DNA from: Dictyophora rubrovolvata
Taxonomy: Eukaryota > Basidiomycota > Agaricomycetes > Phallales > Phallaceae
Reading direction: 5' to 3'
Length of the DNA stretch: 64,000 nt
Assembly: GCA_029959195.1 (NCBI GenBank)
Contig: CP114126.1
Location: forward strand, 1,364,001 to 1,428,000
The notes beneath the pieces were generated by a model. That model saw nothing but the letters and a program-made list of their open reading frames with translations. It was not told where the DNA came from and ran no database searches. The position numbers were made by a program, and so were the translations under genes. Positions within the stretch are counted from its first letter, which is position 1. Each line of letters starts with the position of its first letter. Positions 23,740 to 35,608 of the stretch are shown piece after piece.

Positions 23740-24221
23740 TCGAGATACTCAGGAAGCGGTTGGGACGTATCAACCTCTAGTGGACAATAGACAGGGGCAG
23801 GGTGATTGTTGATTGCATTTGTAGGTGCATCCATGAAAAGGAATTCATCATGATATAAAAGTGGTCAATGGAATATGAACCACCAAACAGATTGTTCACT
23901 ATGAAGAAACTGGTGAATCCAAACCAATTCATATGAACGTGCCAGTATATTGATATGGATTGTTTCGTTCATTTTTGGATTCTTGGGAAATTCCAGTTTC
24001 TCATAGGATACCTGATATTCCTGAATAGGGACCAGAGAAGGTGGCCATAATGTACTTTTATTTACCTCGATGTTTGTGCCAGAGATGCGATAGATCTGTA
24101 TAGTTGATACGAAATTAGCATATTGTTCATCAGAAGTTATCCTGGTAAAAGGATAATAAGGATAAGGAAGGAAAGAAGTAGGGGCAAGTGATTCGTAACC
24201 AAGAGGTAGCACAGAACTCAT
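23740..24221 (-). CDS. ORF-B1 of LTR-D copy d, unknown protein
   Basis: The main frame (23865-24221, 118 aa) starts MSSVLPLGYESLAPTSFLP. It includes KSTLWPPSLVPIQEYQV and ARSYELVWIHQFLHSEQSV, then WWFIFH. It aligns without gaps to copy a (12683-13039) and copy b. The B region continues for about 120 bp (FLFMDAPTNAINN block). Unknown function. Preservation of length and blocks in three copies argues for a real protein in the active ancestor. Confidence 0.6.
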
Positions 24222-24379
24222 GATGGGAGGGAAGGATAAGAAAGAATGAAATTAAATTTTTAAGCTCCGAAAGGAAAGGAAAAGAAACCACAAAAGATAA
24301 GAAGGCCCTTGTTTTACGTTTTTTATTTATTCCTGATGAGCCAAAAGGAGTTCTTCCTATAGCATTAACCCAGATGTCT

Positions 24380-25025
24380 TAAATATAGCTAAACAGAATT
24401 TCTGAAGTCAATGTAGCTTGGGGACAGCAGAAACAGGAGTTGAAGGACAAAGAGAGGGTGACGAAGGTTTGGTGGAAGGATCAAAAGTGGAGATAGGAGG
24501 TTTAGAAGTCATGGGGATTTGCAGGATACCTGAATCATAGAATGGAAGGAAGAATTCGGGTTCTGGCATGTGCATATGTCGACAATGGATCCATGAGCAA
24601 GGGATATCGAAAACAATATGCCAGAAAGCATGTCTGTGTTCTGCTGTAGCCTATATCCTAGTAACCATTTCCAAAAGATCTATGTGGATTGTATACATAT
24701 TTATCACAACAAACCACTCTTCATATCCTTCTAACCATAAGCGTGTTCCAAAGGAAACTTTCTTATCTCCTGTATCTGAATACGAGATTAGATCTGAAGT
24801 TTTATATTGACCGATAATAATGGGGTTCGGGTATAAGAGTAATAAGGTGGAGGGATCGAGGTTGAGGTGCGCATAGGATGTGTAGTAGATGTAGTATTGT
24901 GTGTCCAAATCACAGAAATTAATATCAGGAGTAGGAGGGACAAAATGAAAACAATGAGAGTCATCAATAGAAGGAGTGCGAAGAGAAGGCAGAGAACAAG
25001 AAGAGCGGATTTGGAATGAGGACAT
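24380..25025 (-). pseudogene. ORF-A1 region of LTR-D copy d, unknown protein
   Basis: Starts MSSFQIRSSCSLPSLRTPS (main frame 24651-25025, 124 aa) and includes DTQYYIYYTSYAHLNLDPST, DLISYSD and WLEGYEEWFVVINMYTIHI. A further homologous stretch has the MPEPEFFLPFYDSG block near 24540. Same class as copy b. Not intact over the whole region. Confidence 0.55.
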
Positions 25026-25179
25026 ATCTTTTATATTGAGGTTTTTGGGATAACAAAAAAAATGTTTAGACGTGAGTTTTGGGTAGTTGCAAAGGTAAAT
25101 TCAAGCTCTGAAGGACATATTGTGGGATTAGGGAATCTTCAGAATGTTTTATCTCAAATATAGATTTTGGGGCGCGACA

Positions 25180-28100
25180 GCACTTCTGGCACAGCTAGTG
25201 CTGCTGGTGGTTTCCCTTCTGGTGGCAATAATGGCCCATCCAATCATGGTTCTGATAGACCTGCTGATGCCATGATCTCTGGAATCCCTTCTGGAGGTGA
25301 TAGAGATATAGCTGCTGCTGGTAGCAATGGTGATAGTCCTCCTGATAGTGGTCTTCCTGATGATGGACCACCAGATAATTTCAGTGATGATGATAATCCT
25401 GACGATGGATTCGTCCCTGACCCGCATTATCATAATACTATCACTATGGAAGAAATTCATGAAGTCTTTCATAACATCGCTGTCCTCCTTATCAATCAGC
25501 AGACGATTCAGTCTGCCTAGATCAACGTTTCTCATTCTCGTGCTACCGTTAAGGAACCAGAAACATACGATGGAACCGACCTGGACAAAATCTCAAACTT
25601 CTTCACTCAATGTCATCTTGTCTTTCGTGCACAACCAGCTGACTTTCAGTTTGACTGGCAATGCATATTCTATGCGCTTTCATTCCTTCGTGGTACCGCT
25701 CTCAATTTTTTCCAACCCTTCCTCAAAGCTGGAGATGAAGATCTGCAGAACTATCTGCTCTTTACTAGTTGGGAAGTGTTTATCAACATGCTTACTCAAG
25801 CATTCAGTTCGTTTTCTCCTGAAGATGATGCTGAGAAGGTATTGATGAGACTAGCCTTCATGGACAACATGAAGGCTTCCCAACTCTTCATACAGTTTTC
25901 TAAATATGCTACTCATACCAACTTCAATGCTAGCTCCCTTCGTCATCTTATCAATCGAATTTACAACTCAGATCAAGATACATCTACCTACTCATCATTG
26001 AGACTGGCTGTTCAAGACTTCAACCATCATTATTAAGAATACGAGAATCATAAGAAAACTCAAACTTCCACTTCATCTTCTGTCGACAATCATTTCCATT
26101 CCAATACGTCGTCATCATTCAATAATAGCTATCATCAAAGCTATAGTCAATTTACTCGTGGCCAAGGTGGATGAGGTTGTCCATATCGGGGATACAACAA
26201 CGGTAGCGGTTCCAATAATGCTAACAACCGGAACTTGTATAATGCTAACCACTCCACCAACAATTGTCTCCCTCCTAGCAATAACAATAATTGTGGTTCA
26301 GGCTCGAACACTTTGTCTGCAGCTGAACGATAACGTCACCTTGACCAACAGTTATGCTTTATCTGTAGCCAACATGGTCACATGTCCCAAGAGTGCCCCA
26401 GAAACCAATGCAACTCTCATTGTGGTCAGATACCAGGATCAGCATGAGGACAACGTACGTTTAATAACAGAAGAAACTTTACTAACAATTCTTGTAATAC
26501 TCTACCCGCCTCTATTCACATTGTCGAAGAGACTAAGCCTAAAGCCCCTAATACCGACTCAGCCCAGCCTGAGTCTAGTAGATCAAAAAATTAGTTGACC
26601 CCTGTCAGGAATATTCAGTGCAATCAATAGGAGGCATTGTCGGTTGCGCTGATAGAGTAGTGTTACATTCTATGCTAAATTCTGATTGTCTTATGATTCT
26701 CCTTACCATTCCATTTTCCATTGCTTCTTTCAAAGGTATAGTCGACTTGAGGTTGACGCATTGCTTTATAAACAAAAAAAATAGTTGATAAATTTTCTCT
26801 TCCATTTCAAACCATCAATCCAATCCCTTTGTATTTAATTGATAGGACTACAAATTCTTTTATCACTAGGAAGATAGTTTTAAATGTAACCTTCCCTAGT
26901 AATGATACTTTATCCATTTCTTTTCTTGTTACAAAATTGAAAGCTAATTGTGATTTTGTCTTAGGATACAACTGGCTCACCCACTATAATCCGTTGATTA
27001 ACTGGATATTGGGCAGTATCAAATTCTCAGACAACTTATGAAATACTTCCAATCAGGCTGAACTGTCCATCTCCAATCCTCATTTAAATACACTTACAGT
27101 TTCTCCACTCCTTATTCCTCATTCTTGTCCTTTAGTTTCTCTCGTGAATGCTGCAGCATTTCTTTGCGCAGCCCATTCTGATGGCTCTATAGTATTTCAG
27201 TTAGTAGTTACTAACCCAAAAGTCAAGTCTTTCTCAGCTGCTGTGGACCCTGACTTCAACGAGATGTCTATACCTGAAGAATATCAAGAATTCACAGACA
27301 TATTTAGTAGTGTCAAAGCCAACATACTTGCTCTGCACTGACCTTACGATTTAAAGATTGAACTTGAAGATGGTAAAGGTCCTCTACTAGGACCCATCTA
27401 TTCACTCTCGCCACTCAAATTAGAAACCCTTAGAGAGTATATTGATGACAACATTAAAACTGGTTTTATATGTCACTTGAACTCTCCTCATGGCGTACCA
27501 GTACTTTTTATCAAGAAAAAAGACAGCTCATTACATCTTTGTATAGACTATCACAGTCTGAACAAAATTAGCAAAAAGATAAATACCCGTTACCACTTAT
27601 CTCTGATTTACTTGACACTCCTTGAAAAGCCCGCATATACATCAAAATTGATTTGAAGCATGCCTATTATCTTGTCTGTATTGCTGAAGGTGACAAATGG
27701 AAGACAGCTTTTAGGATACGATATGGTTCTTTTGAATGGTTAGTTATGCCATTCAGTCTATCTAACACTCCTGCTACTTTCTAACACTTCATGAATAATA
27801 TTCTCAGCAATTTACTTGATCAATGTGTCATTGTCTATCTCAATAATATCCTCATTTACTCAGACAACATCTCTTCCCACTGCCAACATATCAAAGAAAT
27901 TCTCAAACATCTTCAACAACACAACCTATATGTGTCATCGAAGAAATGTGAATTTCACAAGGATTGTGTTAAATTCTTGGGTTACGTCTTAGATGTGTCT
28001 GGATTGATATTCAATCTTTTCTTGGATTCGCCAATTTCTACCACCACTTTATTGATCAATACTCACATATTACAGTTCCATTAACTCGCCTAACGTGTAA

Positions 28101-30428
28101 AGATATACCTTGGATTTGGACAGACGAATGTCAATGAGCATTCGACATTCTTAAAAAAGTGTTTACAACTGCACCAGTGTTGGCACACTGGGTCCCTGAT
28201 TGGCCAATTATAGTCAAGACAGACACGTCTGACTATGCTCTTACAGCTATATTATCTCAGTACGACATGAATAATGAATTGCACCCTATTACTTTTCACT
28301 CTCATATATTTTCACCTCCTAAACTCAACTATGACGTTCATGATAAGAAGTTACTTGCTATTTTTAAAGCTTTCCAAAAATAGCGTCATTATCTAGAAGG
28401 ATCTACATTTCCTGTTGCATAAGAATCTTACTTATTTCTTGACCACCAAAATACTAACTCATCGCCAAGCTAGATGGTCAGAATATCTCTCGCAATTTAA
28501 TCTCGTCATTCATTTTAGGTCTAGTTGTTTGGGTACTAAACCCAACTCTTTAACTAGATGATGGGATGTCTACCTTAAAGAGGGGATAAACAACTACACC
28601 GATATTAACCCTCAAAATTTCAAACCAATTTTCAATTCTGAGCAACTCAAGATGTCGTTAAATGCTACTATTCTTCACACTCCTATCCTTCATAGTGCTA
28701 TCATTCTCGACTACAAAAAACTTCATAACAATATTCTTACTGCATTACTGAATGACCCCATTGCTCAACTCTATATCAATGACCATTCAAATCCTCATTG
28801 GACCATTGATGATCATGGGTTATTAAGATGTGATGGACATATCTTCGTACCTGACACTGGTGATCTCTGTTTATGTGTCTTACAATATAAATATGATCAT
28901 CCCGTTATTAGATATTTTGGACAGACTAAGAACCTTGGACTTATTTGTTGTGAATATGTATGGCCAAACTTTCGTGACATGGTCAAGGAGTTCTGTAAGT
29001 CTTGTATTGATTGTCCTCGTGGCAAAGCTCAACAACATAAACTATACGGATTTCTTAAACAACTTCCTATTCCTATTCATCCTTGGGATTCTATCTCTAT
29101 GGATTTCATCAAACATCTTCCCCTGTTCAGTAGTTTCACTTCTATCCTTGTCGTCATTAATTGACTTATGAAATATGCTATTTTCATTCCTACTCATGAT
29201 ACTATTACTTCACAACAACTCGCCAACCTCTTTGTCCTCCACGTTTTCTCAAAGCATGGTGTCCTGTCCCATATAACTTCTGACCGAGGTTCAGAGTTTG
29301 TTTTACACTTCTTTCGCTCCCTTGATAAAGCGCTTGATATGAATTTACACTTCACTTCAGGTTATCACCCTGAAAGTGATGGTCGAACAGAGTATACCAA
29401 CCAAACCCTTGAGCAGTATATCTGTATCTACTGCAATTACCAGCAGGACGACTGGTCAGACTTACTGTCCCTTGCAGAGTTTACATTTAACAACACTGAA
29501 AGCGTAACCACAGGCATATCACCTTTCTTTACAAACAAAGGTTATCACCCTAGTATTATAGTTCATGATAACATCGAATTAACCTCTTCTTGTGCCAAAA
29601 TGTTCATCACAAAGCTAGAAGAGATTTACAAGGAACTCAAAGAGCAAATTAAACTGGTCCAGAAACATTATCAAGGCCCTGCTGATGATCATCGTGCCAA
29701 ACCTCCAGATTTCCCTATTAGTACTAAAGCTTTCGTTAAAGCTGAGTTCTTCTCGACAACTTGACCATCGAAGAAACTTGCAGCAAAATACTTGGGACCT
29801 TTTGAAATTATCGCTAAGCCAAACAACGTTATATATACACTTAAGCTCCCTAACAATTACTGTTCAGTGCACCCAGTATTTCATGTCTCGATGCTTGAAC
29901 CTCATGTCAATAATACTATTCTTGGTCATATTCAAGAACCTCCAACTCCTGTTGAGATTGAAGGAGACTTAGAATTTGAAATTGAAGTGATCCTAGACTC
30001 TAAAATTGACCGCCGTCGAGCAGTACCCTTATTGTATTTGGTTAAATGGTTAGGTTACGATGGTATTGATGAAGAATCTTCTTGGCTCATAGCCACCGAA
30101 TTGGAACACGCCAATAAATTAGTTGAAGACTTTCACAGGAAATATCCGAGTAAACCTGGTCCTAATTGGAATGTCATAAGGCATACATGATCTTCTTAGA
30201 TTATTATGATATTGATTGTTTGCCTTCAAAAGTTTGCTGCGTTCAAGTTCCTTTTCCTTGTCATTTGATTCCTACCATTTTCATTCATTTTGAATGATAT
30301 CTCATCATTTTATAACATCCATTTATTATCATTTCAATTCTCACACTTTATGCGTCAAAACAAAACTACAATTTATTCTATTCTATTTCAGGGTCAAGGC
30401 ATACAAGCAACGTATCTTTTGCTAAAGT
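25180..30428 (+). mobile_element. Gypsy-1 gag-pol with chromodomain (Ty3/gypsy chromovirus, fossil)
   Basis: Plus-strand internal region of a Ty3/gypsy element. Gag core about 25420-26040 (EPETYDGTDLDKISNFFTQC, FFQPFLKAGDEDLQNYLLF); CCHC knuckle near 26340 (CSQHGHMSQECP type); protease end about 26830-27040 (DFVLGYNWLTHYNP); RT about 27340-28080; RNase H about 28150-28560 (LNYDVHDKKLLAIF); integrase about 28830-29770 (zinc-binding head, SDRGSEFV, GYHPESDGRTEYTNQTLEQY); chromodomain about 29990-30160 (LLYLVKWLGYDGIDEESSW). The C-terminal chromodomain places it with the chromoviruses. It is broken in several places. It now lies in the opposite orientation to its LTRs because of an inversion. 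About 240 bp of non-coding tail follows pol. Confidence 0.9.
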
Positions 30429-30965
30429 TGTTACGTACGGCAGTCTGGGACTATCCCAGATGTCTCCAAGAAAGTCCGGACTGCTGGGGATGGACGGAAG
30501 ATGGAGTACGGGAGTATGGGATGAGGGACTCGGCTTCAGCTTATAAGCTGCGCCCACTCGCCCAGCTTTATCTATCCCTCAATTTCGGAGTGGCAGGGAC
30601 TTAGAGAGTACAAGATGAGACTAATAAAGCTGATATTCAGACTAGGGATCCACAGCTGGAAACTGGGGGTTTAAATACAAGAGGGAACAGAACTACGGGA
30701 ATGGGGATAAGAATAAATAAGGAAAGGTAGCATATGGTTGTACACAGCTAGGGGTGATGATTATAAAATCTTTGTTCCTTATTACTAAGAGTCAGGAGCC
30801 AGTTTTCCCATAAGGAAGGTGACAGACTTGAAGTCTGGATGATGTCCGGACAGAGTACTGACAAGTACAGGATGGGATTGCTACGGAGATGTGGGGTGAG
30901 TACGGAAATAACTGGAATGGGATTGGACTTCCAAATTAGGAAGGTGTGGCACGCGGAGCATGACA
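30429..30965 (-). mobile_element. LTR-C solo LTR, left member of an inverted pair
   Basis: 537 bp, plus strand TGTTACGTACGGCAG to GGAGCATGACA. Flanks are AAAGT on the left and CTGAT on the right, not a TSD by themselves. They match the reverse complements of the flanks of the partner at 31954-32491 crosswise. No gag or pol of this family is present between them. Confidence 0.9.
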
Positions 30966-31953
30966 CTGATAAGGTGCATGGTTTTCTTTCTCTCATTCTT
31001 TCTCTTTATGCTGAACAAGTCATAGTCAACTGCCTTTAAAGGCAAAAATAAGGCCGTTCCTCGCTCAACAATCAAGCAAGCACGAGACAATACAGATGAC
31101 AATGATATTGAGGAAGTCAAACCATCAGCGCCACCTCCCAAAAAGGTTGCTTATCATGCCACAACCAGCATTGTCACTGATGATGACACGACTGTGTCAT
31201 CATCCACTTTACAAATTGGTGACATCCATTATCCGCCTTGCGAGACTTGTCGTCGAAAAGGCAAGTCTTGCCATGATCAAGTTGGGGTCGCATTTGATGA
31301 CCATATCTGTTTTGAGTGCAAGAAGGCTAAGATCACCTGTCCAGACCACATCAAGAGGAAGGCAGAGAAAGAGGAGGAGAAGAAGAGGGCAAGGCTAGCT
31401 GAGGGAGTAAAGGCAAAGGCGAAAGCAGCATCAAAGTGTAAGGCGGCCCCTTTGTTTCTCAACAGAGCTTCTGATAATGATGATGACATTGTTTTGACAG
31501 GTGCAGCTTCCAGAGATCAAGACAAAGTCACGGAGGCCATTATTACTTTGGCTGAGGCGATATCACATGGCTTTGCGACCGTTGCCTATGAGATATGGGT
31601 GTACACAGAATGTGTACAGCTATGGAAGATGAAGGTACTCCTATCGTCGAGGATACATTGAAGATTTGTCATGTAAGTGATGAAGAAGCTCTTGCCATGG
31701 TGAGGGAGATGGAGCGGAAAAGGAGGGAGAACTATGAACAAGTTCAAGTGATGGCTTCTGGGCAAGATATTTCTGACAATAACAACACGGCAATAAATTC
31801 CAGGAATGATGAGGTGATGGAAGAGAACAAGGTGGGTGAGAAAGAAGATGGAGAGTCCGAAAAGTCGGACGTTAAGGAAGGGGAAGAGGTAGGAAAAGCG
31901 TAGCAGACAAAAAGTATTTTAGAAATGGACAAGATTGAATAATTTTGTACTTT
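30966..31953 (+). pseudogene. 3' part of an intron-bearing gene with two Cys clusters (inverted segment)
   Basis: Reads on plus between the two LTR-C copies. After a short exon end there is a 52 bp intron (30974-31025, GTGCAT..TAG with a pyrimidine tract and TGCTGAAC as branch site), typical of fungi. The exon then runs through an acidic region to CETCRRKGKSC and CFECKKAKITC, two CxxCx6C clusters about 21 residues apart. A Lys/Glu/Arg-rich stretch follows, then an acidic tail ending at 31903; one frameshift lies near 31600. Paired CxxCx6C clusters of this sort are frequent in uncharacterised Agaricomycete proteins. The 5' part is at 32492-32851 on the other strand. Function unknown; possibly DNA-binding. 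Confidence 0.6.
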
Positions 31954-32491
31954 TGTCACACTCCACATGCCACGCCTTCCTAATTTGGAAGTCTGATCCC
32001 ATTCCGGTTATTTCCGTACTCACCCCACATCTCCGTAGCAATCTCATCCTGTACTTGTCAGTACTCTGTCCGGACATCATCCAGACTTCAAGTCTGTCAC
32101 CTTCCTTATGGGAAAACTGGCTCCTGACTCTTAGTAATAAGGAACAAAGATTTTATAATCATCACCCCTAGCTGTGTACAACCATATGCTACCTTTCCTT
32201 ATTTATTCTTATCCCCATTCCCATAGTTCCGTTCCCTCTTATATTTAAACCCCCAGTTTCCAGCTGTGGATCCCTAGTCTGAATATCAGCTTTATTAGTC
32301 TCATCTTGTACTCTCTAAGTCCCTGTCACTCCGAAATTGAGGGATATATAAAGCTGGGTGAGTGGGCGCAGCTTATAAGCTGAAGCCGAGTCCCTTATCC
32401 TGTACTTCCGTACTTCGTCTTCCGTCCATCCCCTGGTGGTCCGGACTTTCTTGGAGACATCTGGGATAGTCCCGGACCGCTGTACGTAACA
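31954..32491 (+). mobile_element. LTR-C solo LTR, right member of an inverted pair
   Basis: 538 bp, TGTCACACTCCACATGCC to TACGTAACA. TATATTTAAACCCCC near 32240 is a plausible promoter. Flanks are ACTTT on the left and ATCAG on the right. It is in inverted orientation to 30429-30965 and nearly identical to it. Related copies are at 61243-61901 and 63653-64000. Confidence 0.9.
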
Positions 32492-32851
32492 ATCAGTGAA
32501 AATTTCAGGAAACTCGTCCCAAAATTGCGCCAGTCTCTCTTCCCTTGCTCTCTCTTGCTCCCACTATCTTTCTTTTGCCCTTTCCTTTGCCCTCTCCTTT
32601 TCCTTCAATCATTCCCTTGTCAGCTCAATCTTCCTATGTTTGTGATTCTCCTCGTATTTCTTCTGCATTATTTCAATGATGTCGCAGTCCGCATCCTTAT
32701 CGAATAACAAAACACATGCTTGGACCACATCTTGATCCTCCAACTCACAGATGTGTTTATGCTCAAACACCCAGTCGACATGGCCTTGAAACGTCATTGG
32801 AATAATGTCAAATGTTCCAAACTCAATCGTAGATTCATGGGAAGATGGCAT
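32492..32851 (-). pseudogene. 5' part of the Cys-cluster gene, charged coiled-coil-like
   Basis: Minus-strand frame from an ATG at 32851 (MPSSHESTIEFGTFDIIP). It goes through HVDWVFEHKHICELEDQDVV and a Glu/Lys/Arg-rich segment likely to be helical, towards a FWDEFPEIF block at the LTR-C junction. Two in-frame stops occur in the charged segment (near 32609 and 32560). In other Agaricomycetes I recall this N-terminal type linked to the double CxxCx6C region, which supports a common origin with 30966-31953. LTR-C sits at the junction within an exon. Broken; function unknown. Confidence 0.55.
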
Positions 32852-33686
32852 TATTACCAAATCGATGATGGTAATAGGAGTATGGTTAGTGTAGATGAAG
32901 AAAAAAGAACTTTACATGTTAATGCCCAGATATCACTACTTTGTCACATTGTAACGATCCGAACTAGATAGCTTTATGTCACGGCTAGTCTAATTGGATA
33001 TCTACGGAGATATTTGTTTTGAGGTCCTTAGTCTTCCATGGAGCAGGTCCTGGTATTGCTTAGGCGAAGGTGAAATAGAGTGAATAAATGATAGCAGGTG
33101 ATGAGGAGTGTGTGTCGATGTCAAATCAACAGCAACAACAAACAAACACAACAAACAACACTATAACAGTTGACTAGTGAGTGTAGCATGTGCGTGAGAG
33201 GTACAAATTGTCGATGGGGGATAATTGGAGTAACAAGTAATGAGGACAAACATTGAGCTGTGTCAGAGATGACGAAACAATGACAATAAACAGTAAAGAT
33301 TAGTTAAGACTTCAGCGATAATACGAATCGCTGGGTTTATACTCCAAGGCCTCGATCGGAGTAATCCAAGAAATAGACGTGAGCGTAGAAATAGACAGGA
33401 GACAAAACACTAAAAACTTGACTTGACTTGACTAAAACTTAACTTGAACAAAACTATGAGACAACCGTTCCGGTAGATTGCTGCTGTTACAATTATTTAC
33501 ATGCAGTATATATACCATTTGGAAACATAAAGGAAAGCGGAATGATCACTCATCATTCGCCATGATAACAAAAGGAAACAAAAAGAGAACAAAGAAACAA
33601 AAGAAAAAGGAGAAAACGATGGAGGATACAATTACAGAAAAAAGGGAATCACATATGTGGTTAGGGGGAATAGGAGAAATATGTTG

Positions 33687-33741
33687 AAACAAAAGAGAAA
33701 CAAAAGAGAAACAAAAGAGAAACAAAAGAGAAACAAAAAGA
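33687..33741 (-). repeat. Minisatellite, mirror of 21429-21483
   Basis: About five copies of GAGAAACAAAA, same unit and count as in the left arm. Confidence 0.85.
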
Positions 33742-33890
33742 GATCAAAAGAAAACGATGAAACTAGATTCCCAGCATAGCTTTACCAAAATCACCATCTG
33801 GCACTTCTCGTGCTACCTCTTACCCAAAACTATAACCTTACCATCCCAAACTTCTTACTGATCTGGTTCTTGTTGACAAGATCTTCTTCT

Positions 33891-34433
33891 TCATGGCTGT
33901 GGCGCAATAATAATGGCTATGGCAACACTTAACAATATCAGATCTTGAATGAGATTGGATTGGAGATCGGAATAGGAAGGGAGGGTTTGATTTCCAACAG
34001 AGTAGTCGGGAGGGGATGGGATGGCAGATAGGGGTGCGTCTATGAATAAGAATTGAGTATAACTTTGAAATTGATAACGAAAGACTAGTCTCCAGATTGA
34101 TTCTTCTTGACGATTTGTTGAAAGGAACTCGACAAACTCATACGATTCGTCCATGACATTGACGTTAGTTCGTTCGTACAGGGTTAAAGCTCATGGATAT
34201 CCTATCTCCAGATCGTTGTAAGGAATAGTAATCTCCATTAGTGGCTGTGGAGTAATTGGAAGCATTGTGGAGGGATTGACATCAATTTCAGAAACAAGAG
34301 TATTGTAAACGCGAAGTTGTGAGAGGAAATTAGGGTTGGGTTCGAATTTGAGAGAAGAACGATATTCAAAAGGGAAGAAAGGGAGTTGAAAAAGGGGAAT
34401 AGGAGAAGTAGGAGTATCGTTATTGTCCAACAT
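33891..34433 (-). pseudogene. ORF-B2 region of LTR-D copy e
   Basis: Identical in translation to 20737-21279 of the left arm: MLDNNDTPTSPIPLF.. and MDESYEFVEFLSTN... Same state of preservation. Unknown protein. Confidence 0.5.
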
Positions 34434-34619
34434 GATGATATGAGTTAACCAAAATTTTCAAGCGCTAATGAAATGTCCAGAAAGAAAGAAGGAGATGAAA
34501 TTCAAATCTAATCACTTATCCTAAACAAGCCTTTTGTCCTAATTTCGTCTAAGAAGGTTTGAGCAAACGTGTCGGATCTTTTGGAAGGATCGTTTGGATG
34601 GAGAAGAGGGGAGAGATAT

Positions 34620-35027
34620 TGTCAGGGTACGCTAGCGTCGTCCCCTTATTTTCCTTCGTTTATCTTTGGTTCTGGTTTATCTTATTCATTTCCTTATTTC
34701 TCGTATTTTATCCCATTTCCTGTATTCCCCCTTCCTTCCATATTCCCTTCTTTCCCTCCAACGGGCACTGAGCGCCTGTTCCTATCAGAGCCATGGCCTA
34801 GGCCCCGGCTAAAAAGTCCGGGACCGGCGCATATCCGTGCCCAGTCCATGAACCAAAGGCCGCGTGTGGCCTTCGCCGTTTTTTCATAGTATATAGTTAG
34901 TAGCCCTAGAGGAGGGATCCCTAAGTTTGTTCTCTTAGGATCCCCTCCCTCTAGATGAGTTAGTATTTCTACCAAATACATTTTACTTAGGATCCCCTCC
35001 CTCTAGTCTGAGTGAGTAGCCCTGACA
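34620..35027 (+). mobile_element. LTR-B2 solo LTR nested in LTR-D copy e
   Basis: Mirror of 20143-20550, with its TSD GATAT (ATATC in reverse) on both sides. Confidence 0.93.
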
Positions 35028-35608
35028 GATATTGGTTCTGGCGAATGGGGTGAAAAACGAGACACTTGAGGATTTACAGGAACAAGATTGGCCGGTCTAT
35101 ATGGGCTATGTTTTTGCGTTTTCATGTTTTTCATGACAACCCAACAACTTGGCACATCTAGAACCAGGAATGTAAATTCGAACCCTTCTTGTGTCACTAA
35201 CCAAATCCGATACGAGTCTTTAACGGCTGATTCAGGTGTAGAATAAACATTGATAATTGTAAACCAGTCTAATCATTCCTCAATATAAACCTTTTCTCCA
35301 AACATGAGACCGGGGTGAACCAAATCCGAACTTCTGCATTGACGAATAATAAGAGGTGGAGGGAACTTCGGGAGGTACGTTTCTTCGTCGATGTCGAGAC
35401 TCGCATATTGGGAACTATAGATATAAAGAGTCATAAGCAGATCCAAATCGTATGTCCTTGGACTGGAAGGCGAAAAACGAAAAGGTGATATAGATTCATC
35501 ATCAGAGGGGGGTGATGACTCGGTGGGAGATGCTGGAATGGATAAAGAGATTGATGATGTATAGTGAAATGAAAATGCGACTATTTTTTGTAAGGTTTTT
35601 GATTTCAA
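35028..35608 (-). pseudogene. ORF-A2 region of LTR-D copy e (fossil)
   Basis: Mirror of 19562-20142; identical translation apart from one residue just upstream of the start. Broken, and cut at its 3' end by LTR-B2. Confidence 0.5.

Larger units (their letters stand above)
22779..25179 (-). mobile_element. LTR-D copy d (A1+B1 type) inside gypsy-1 gag
   Basis: 2401 bp; plus strand TGTAACAATCC to GGGGCGCGACA; perfect 4 bp TSD GCAC (22775-22778, 25180-25183). Opposite orientation to copy c. Carries ORF-B1 (23740-24221) and ORF-A1 (24380-25025), minus strand. No foreign insert. Confidence 0.9.

Noticed and set aside
22221-30428. Gypsy-1 with LTR-D as its own LTRs
   Set aside because: Copy d sits inside gag with its own TSD, copy c and copy e are inverted to each other, and LTR-A has the correct polypurine tract and leader relation at 19392 and 35763.
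30966-31953. The segment between the LTR-C pair as the internal region of an LTR-C element
   Set aside because: The LTRs are inverted, not direct, and the segment encodes an intron-containing gene instead of gag or pol.
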